A DNA stretch of 7,965 bases from Mailhella sp. (GTDB lineage: Bacteria; Desulfobacterota; Desulfovibrionia; Desulfovibrionales; Desulfovibrionaceae): NCBI GenBank assembly GCA_017411945.1, contig JAFQPD010000156.1, positions 1 through 7,965 of the forward strand, written 5' to 3'. The position numbers were made by a program, and so were the translations under genes. The notes under the pieces are model-generated. The model did no database searches. It saw nothing but the letters and a program-made list of their open reading frames with translations, and had not been told where the DNA came from. This document shows, piece by piece, positions 5,854-7,965 of the stretch; position 1 is the first letter of the stretch; each line of letters starts with the position of its first letter.

Positions 5854-5949
5854 TCAATGATGGTGCTGCTTGTTGGGATTGTTCTTCTTGAGATGATAGA
5901 GAGCAGCGGCAACGCCGGCAACGCCGAGGAAGAAGAAAAAGAAGTCCAT
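5854..5949 (-). CDS. 31-residue Phe-rich single-span membrane peptide
   Basis: Translating the minus strand from the ATG at 5949 gives a 31-residue peptide. It has Met-Asp, five consecutive Phe (residues 3-7), a hydrophobic stretch LGVAGVAAALYHL (8-20), then a hydrophilic tail KKNNPNKQ ending in three His (29-31) and TGA. The Phe/Gly/Ala core is about 17-18 residues, enough for one membrane helix, and the KK after it would favour a cytoplasmic C-terminus by the positive-inside rule. Three independent signals support it as a real gene: AGGAG (5955-5959) 5 bases before the ATG, a good promoter upstream (TTGCAG, 17 bases, TATTCT), and hairpins with a U-tract downstream. The function is unknown. 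It could be a small membrane-complex subunit, or less likely a leader peptide for the downstream trmL. I recognise no family. Confidence 0.75.
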   Translation of the reverse strand: MDFFFFFLGVAGVAAALYHLKKNNPNKQHHH

Positions 5950-5992
5950 GTTGTCTCCTGAGGCTTTGCGGCCGCCACGACGGCAGACCGCG

Positions 5993-6028
5993 TTCTTTAA
6001 GAATAGCCTGAAGCCCGTCTTTCTGCAA
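5993..6028 (-). promoter_or_regulatory. Sigma-70 promoter of the 31-codon gene
   Basis: On the minus strand TTGCAG (6028-6023), 17 bases, TATTCT (6005-6000). Transcription should begin near 5993, giving a leader of roughly 44 bases before the ATG at 5949. The -10 overlaps a near-palindrome, TTCTT-T-AAGAA (5993-6003). Confidence 0.65.
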
Positions 6029-6044
6029 GAGGCTTTTCACACTG

Positions 6045-6080
6045 TTGCGGCCCGTTCGCAAAGAACGTATCATATCTCGC
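6045..6080 (+). promoter_or_regulatory. Sigma-70 promoter of the PHP phosphatase gene, with an embedded inverted repeat
   Basis: TTGCGG (6045-6050), 17 bases, TATCAT (6068-6073), with transcription expected near 6080 and a leader of about 55 bases. The inverted repeat CGTTC-GCAAA-GAACG (6053-6067) fills the spacer, a typical operator position. This promoter lies inside the longer reading frame that begins at 6045, so that upstream start is unlikely. Confidence 0.6.
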
Positions 6081-6134
6081 TGCATCCGGCCCCCACAGGC
6101 CCTTCCTCCATCCTCAAGACAGCAGGGAACGCCC

Positions 6135-6968
6135 ATGATACGCGTCGATCTCCACACCCATACCAACCATTCCCATGCCCGCGACTCCGTGCGCGAGATG
6201 TTCGAAGCCGGCCAGGCCAAGGGCCTCGTCGTCCACGGCTTCTCCGAACACTCCCCCCGCCCTCTGGGCTACGACTATCCCGTGGAATATCGCGAACACC
6301 TCGCCTCCACCTTCGAAGAGTATATTGAAGAAGTGCGCGGGCTGAAGGCCGAGCAGGCTCCGCGCGGCGTCACCGTGCTCCTCGGCCTCGAAGCCGACTG
6401 GCTGGAAGACGAGGAAGCCTATATCCGCGAGATGCTCGCCGCCCACGACTACGACTATGTCATCGCCGGCATACACTTCCTCGGCAAATGGGGCTTCGAC
6501 GCCTCCGCCGCCGACTGGGACGCGCTCTCCTTCGAGCAGAAATGCTCCCATTATGAGCACTACTACCGCACCATGAAGAAGATGGCCGAAACGCGCCTCT
6601 TCCATATCGTGGCCCACCCCGACCTCGTGAAGATATTCTCCGTGAACGATTTCCGCCGCTGGCTGGACATGCCCGGCAGCATGGAGCTCATACGCGAAGC
6701 CCTCACCGCCGTGCGCGATGCCGGCATGGCCATGGAGATATCCATCGCAGGCGCGCGCAAGCCCTGCCGCGAGATATACCCCGGCCCCCGCATCCTGCGC
6801 CTTGCCCGCGAACTCGGCCTGCCCATCACCTTCGCTTCGGACAGCCACGCCACCGAACATGTGGCCTGGAACTTCGAAGAGCTGGCTCGCTATGCCGCCG
6901 CCGAAGGCTGGACCGAAAGCGCGTACTTCACCCGCGAAGGCATGAAGAGCCTGCCCTTCCTTGACTGA
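6135..6968 (+). CDS. PHP-family histidinol-phosphatase (HisJ/HisK type)
   Basis: PHP-domain histidinol phosphatases remove phosphate from L-histidinol phosphate, the penultimate stage of histidine synthesis, using a cluster of two or three metal ions in a distorted beta/alpha barrel in the cytoplasm. This 277-residue protein, of normal family length, keeps the metal-binding set in order: DLHTH (5-9), SEH (37-39), GLEADW with E86, AGIHFLG with H114, VAHPDL with H161 and SDSHAT with D236 and H238. The best family fit is HisJ-like, but PHP proteins also act on other phosphate esters, and no his genes are present here, so the substrate is inferred. AGGGA (6124-6128) 6 bases before the ATG at 6135 sets the start; translation from 6045 would add 30 residues unlike the family and cover the promoter. 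htpX follows 100 bases downstream with its own promoter. Confidence 0.87.
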   Translation: MIRVDLHTHTNHSHARDSVREMFEAGQAKGLVVHGFSEHSPRPLGYDYPVEYREHLASTFEEYIEEVRGLKAEQAPRGVTVLLGLEADWLEDEEAYIREMLAAHDYDYVIAGIHFLGKWGFDASAADWDALSFEQKCSHYEHYYRTMKKMAETRLFHIVAHPDLVKIFSVNDFRRWLDMPGSMELIREALTAVRDAGMAMEISIAGARKPCREIYPGPRILRLARELGLPITFASDSHATEHVAWNFEELARYAAAEGWTESAYFTREGMKSLPFLD

Positions 6969-6996
6969 GCTGTAACGCTTTGAAAGCTTTCCTCTC

Positions 6997-7032
6997 TTGG
7001 CAGAACTGCGGGGAATGCTTATTCTGTACGCA
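6997..7032 (+). promoter_or_regulatory. Sigma-70 promoter of htpX
   Basis: TTGGCA (6997-7002), 17 bases, TATTCT (7020-7025), with transcription near 7032 and a leader of about 37 bases. Just upstream is the perfect palindrome GAAAGCTTTC (6982-6991). TTTGAAA nearby recalls a heat-shock sigma-32 -35 box, but no matching CCCCAT-type -10 follows. I see no strong terminator for the upstream phosphatase gene in the 100-base gap, so some read-through is possible. Confidence 0.6.
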
Positions 7033-7068
7033 TCGTCCCTCTGCGGCTTCATACCTTCAGGAGTTCTC

Positions 7069-7932
7069 ATGACCAGCCAATTCAAGACCTTCATGCTCAT
7101 GGCGGCCCTCTCCGCCGTCCTCATCTTCATGGGCGGCGCACTCGGCGGCCAGAACGGCATACTCTTCGCCCTCGTCTTCGCCCTCATCATGAACGTGGGC
7201 AGCTACTGGTATTCCGACAAGATAGTCCTTTCCATGTACCGTGCCCAGGAGCTCGCCCCTGAAGACGCTCCCGTGGTGCATCAGATGGTGGAAGAGCTGG
7301 CCCGCAATGCCGGCGTGCCCAAGCCCCGCCTCTACATAGTCCCGCAGGACGCCCCCAATGCCTTCGCCACCGGCCGCGACCCTGAGCACGGCGTCATCGC
7401 CGTCACGCAGGGCATCATGCGCCTGCTCCCGCCCGAACAGCTCCGCGGCGTGCTCGCCCATGAAATGGCCCATATCGCCAACCGCGACATCCTGGTGCAG
7501 ACTGTGGCCGGCGTCATCGCCTCTGCCATCACCGCCATCGCCAACATGCTGCAGTGGGCCATGATCTTCGGCGGCAGCCGCGATGAAGAAGGCAACAGCA
7601 CCAACCCGCTGGCCGCCATAGCCCTCATGATACTCGGCCCCATCGCCGCCTCCCTTATCCAGATGGCCATCTCCCGCCGCCGCGAATACATGGCCGATGC
7701 CGCCGGCGCCTCCTACTGCAAGGATCCCATGGCTCTCGCCTACGCCCTGAACAACCTCGACGCCTACAGCCGCAACATCCCCATGCAGGCCAACCCCGCT
7801 ACCGAGAACATGTTCATCGTGAATCCCCTCACCGGCGGCACTGTCCAGCGCCTGTTCAGCACCCATCCTCCCATGGAAGAGCGCATCGCCAACCTCCAGG
7901 AAATGGCCCGCACCGGCAGGTATCCTCATTAA
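7069..7932 (+). CDS. htpX: Membrane zinc metalloprotease HtpX
   Basis: HtpX (peptidase family M48B) is an inner-membrane zinc protease that degrades damaged or misfolded membrane proteins alongside FtsH. The 287-residue protein has the family's length and layout: two N-terminal membrane segments (about 7-24 and 30-48), a cytoplasmic region (LYIVPQDAPNAFATGRDPEHGVIAVTQG, 88-115) and the zinc motif HEMAH (131-135) with catalytic E132. Two hydrophobic segments follow (about 145-168 and 181-202), then REYMADAAGA (205-214), in which E206 is the third zinc ligand. FSTHPPMEERI (263-273) near the C-terminus is a further family signature. AGGAG (7059-7063), 5 bases before ATG 7069, fixes the start; the in-frame TTG at 6997 lies on the promoter -35. 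Expression in many bacteria responds to envelope or heat stress; here only a housekeeping-type promoter is visible. Confidence 0.95.
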   Translation: MTSQFKTFMLMAALSAVLIFMGGALGGQNGILFALVFALIMNVGSYWYSDKIVLSMYRAQELAPEDAPVVHQMVEELARNAGVPKPRLYIVPQDAPNAFATGRDPEHGVIAVTQGIMRLLPPEQLRGVLAHEMAHIANRDILVQTVAGVIASAITAIANMLQWAMIFGGSRDEEGNSTNPLAAIALMILGPIAASLIQMAISRRREYMADAAGASYCKDPMALAYALNNLDAYSRNIPMQANPATENMFIVNPLTGGTVQRLFSTHPPMEERIANLQEMARTGRYPH

Positions 7933-7944
7933 GAATGAAGATGC

Positions 7945-7965
7945 GGGGCCCAGCCCCCCCCCCCC
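7945..7965. repeat. Short GC hairpin running into a C homopolymer at the window end
   Basis: GGGGC (7945-7949) can pair with GCCCC (7953-7957) around CCA. Bases 7954-7965 are all C. This sits 12 bases after the htpX stop codon and may be the first part of a G/C-rich intergenic hairpin that continues outside the window, possibly the htpX terminator. The homopolymer at the very end is also where an assembly would break, so the last bases may be unreliable. Confidence 0.5.

Noticed and set aside
6045..6134. 30-residue extension of the phosphatase from 6045
   Set aside because: The frame starts with its own promoter -35 and precedes the typical N-terminal MIRVDLHTH start, which has a good ribosome binding site.
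6978..7000. Heat-shock (sigma-32) promoter for htpX
   Set aside because: TTTGAAA is only a partial -35 match and no CCCCAT-like -10 lies at the right distance, while a 17-spaced sigma-70 promoter is present.
6997..7018. Sigma-54 promoter (TGGCA...TGC) upstream of htpX
   Set aside because: The GG and GC dinucleotides are 7 or 16 bases apart, not the required 10.
6997..7068. TTG start for HtpX at 6997
   Set aside because: It coincides with the -35 box and adds 24 residues before the usual HtpX first membrane helix; ATG 7069 has AGGAG at ideal spacing.
6114..7190. Long minus-strand frame (358 residues) opposite the phosphatase and htpX promoter
   Set aside because: It runs antisense through a recognised family gene and across two plus-strand promoters; low-complexity translation typical of a shadow frame.

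Overview
The window reads as ordinary chromosome from a fairly GC-rich Gram-negative bacterium. My best guess is a gut-type member of the Desulfovibrionaceae (Desulfovibrio / Bilophila / Mailhella-like). The reasons are a G/C-rich coding style that still uses the Ile codon ATA freely, G/A-rich 'GAAGGGAAGGAAACTTTT' hairpins between genes, and an envelope gene set (RlpA with SPOR domain, lipoprotein, HtpX). This assignment is inference; there is no rRNA or other marker gene. Both ends lie in low-complexity repeat-like DNA (an 18-bp inverted repeat at base 1, a run of 12 C at the end), so the window may be a whole contig broken at repeats.

Layout, left to right. Bases 1-111 hold a long hairpin repeat and a terminator. 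Next is a divergent pair: a small XRE-type regulator (118-381, minus) and a secreted lipoprotein of unknown function (461-1111, plus), with a 79-base control region between them. A terminator at 1116-1144 is shared with the convergent rlpA (1168-1854, minus), a septal lytic transglycosylase. A 249-base intergenic region (1855-2103) carries a near-consensus promoter for rlpA and a weaker divergent one for the largest gene, a 1030-residue protein (2104-5196, plus). I do not recognise that gene as a named family: its N-terminal half looks like a PHP/TIM-barrel fold with an HVH motif, and its C-terminal part has about six membrane segments. It converges, through a strong terminator, on trmL (5279-5743, minus), a tRNA wobble 2'-O-methyltransferase.

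Upstream of trmL, on the same strand, lies an easily missed 31-codon gene (5854-5949, minus) with a very good ribosome binding site and its own promoter. It encodes a tiny Phe-rich single-span membrane peptide ending in three His. Divergent from it are a PHP-family histidinol-phosphatase-like gene (6135-6968, plus) and then the membrane zinc protease htpX (7069-7932, plus), which has its own promoter.

The genes do not form one pathway. Most are single-gene transcription units with recognisable promoters and terminators, and the common theme is envelope maintenance (lipoprotein, RlpA, HtpX, two membrane proteins of unknown role) plus housekeeping (TrmL, histidinol phosphatase). I found no CRISPR array, rRNA or tRNA gene, insertion sequence or recognisable defence system. 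The items most worth follow-up are the 1030-residue protein and the 31-residue peptide gene with its divergent control region.
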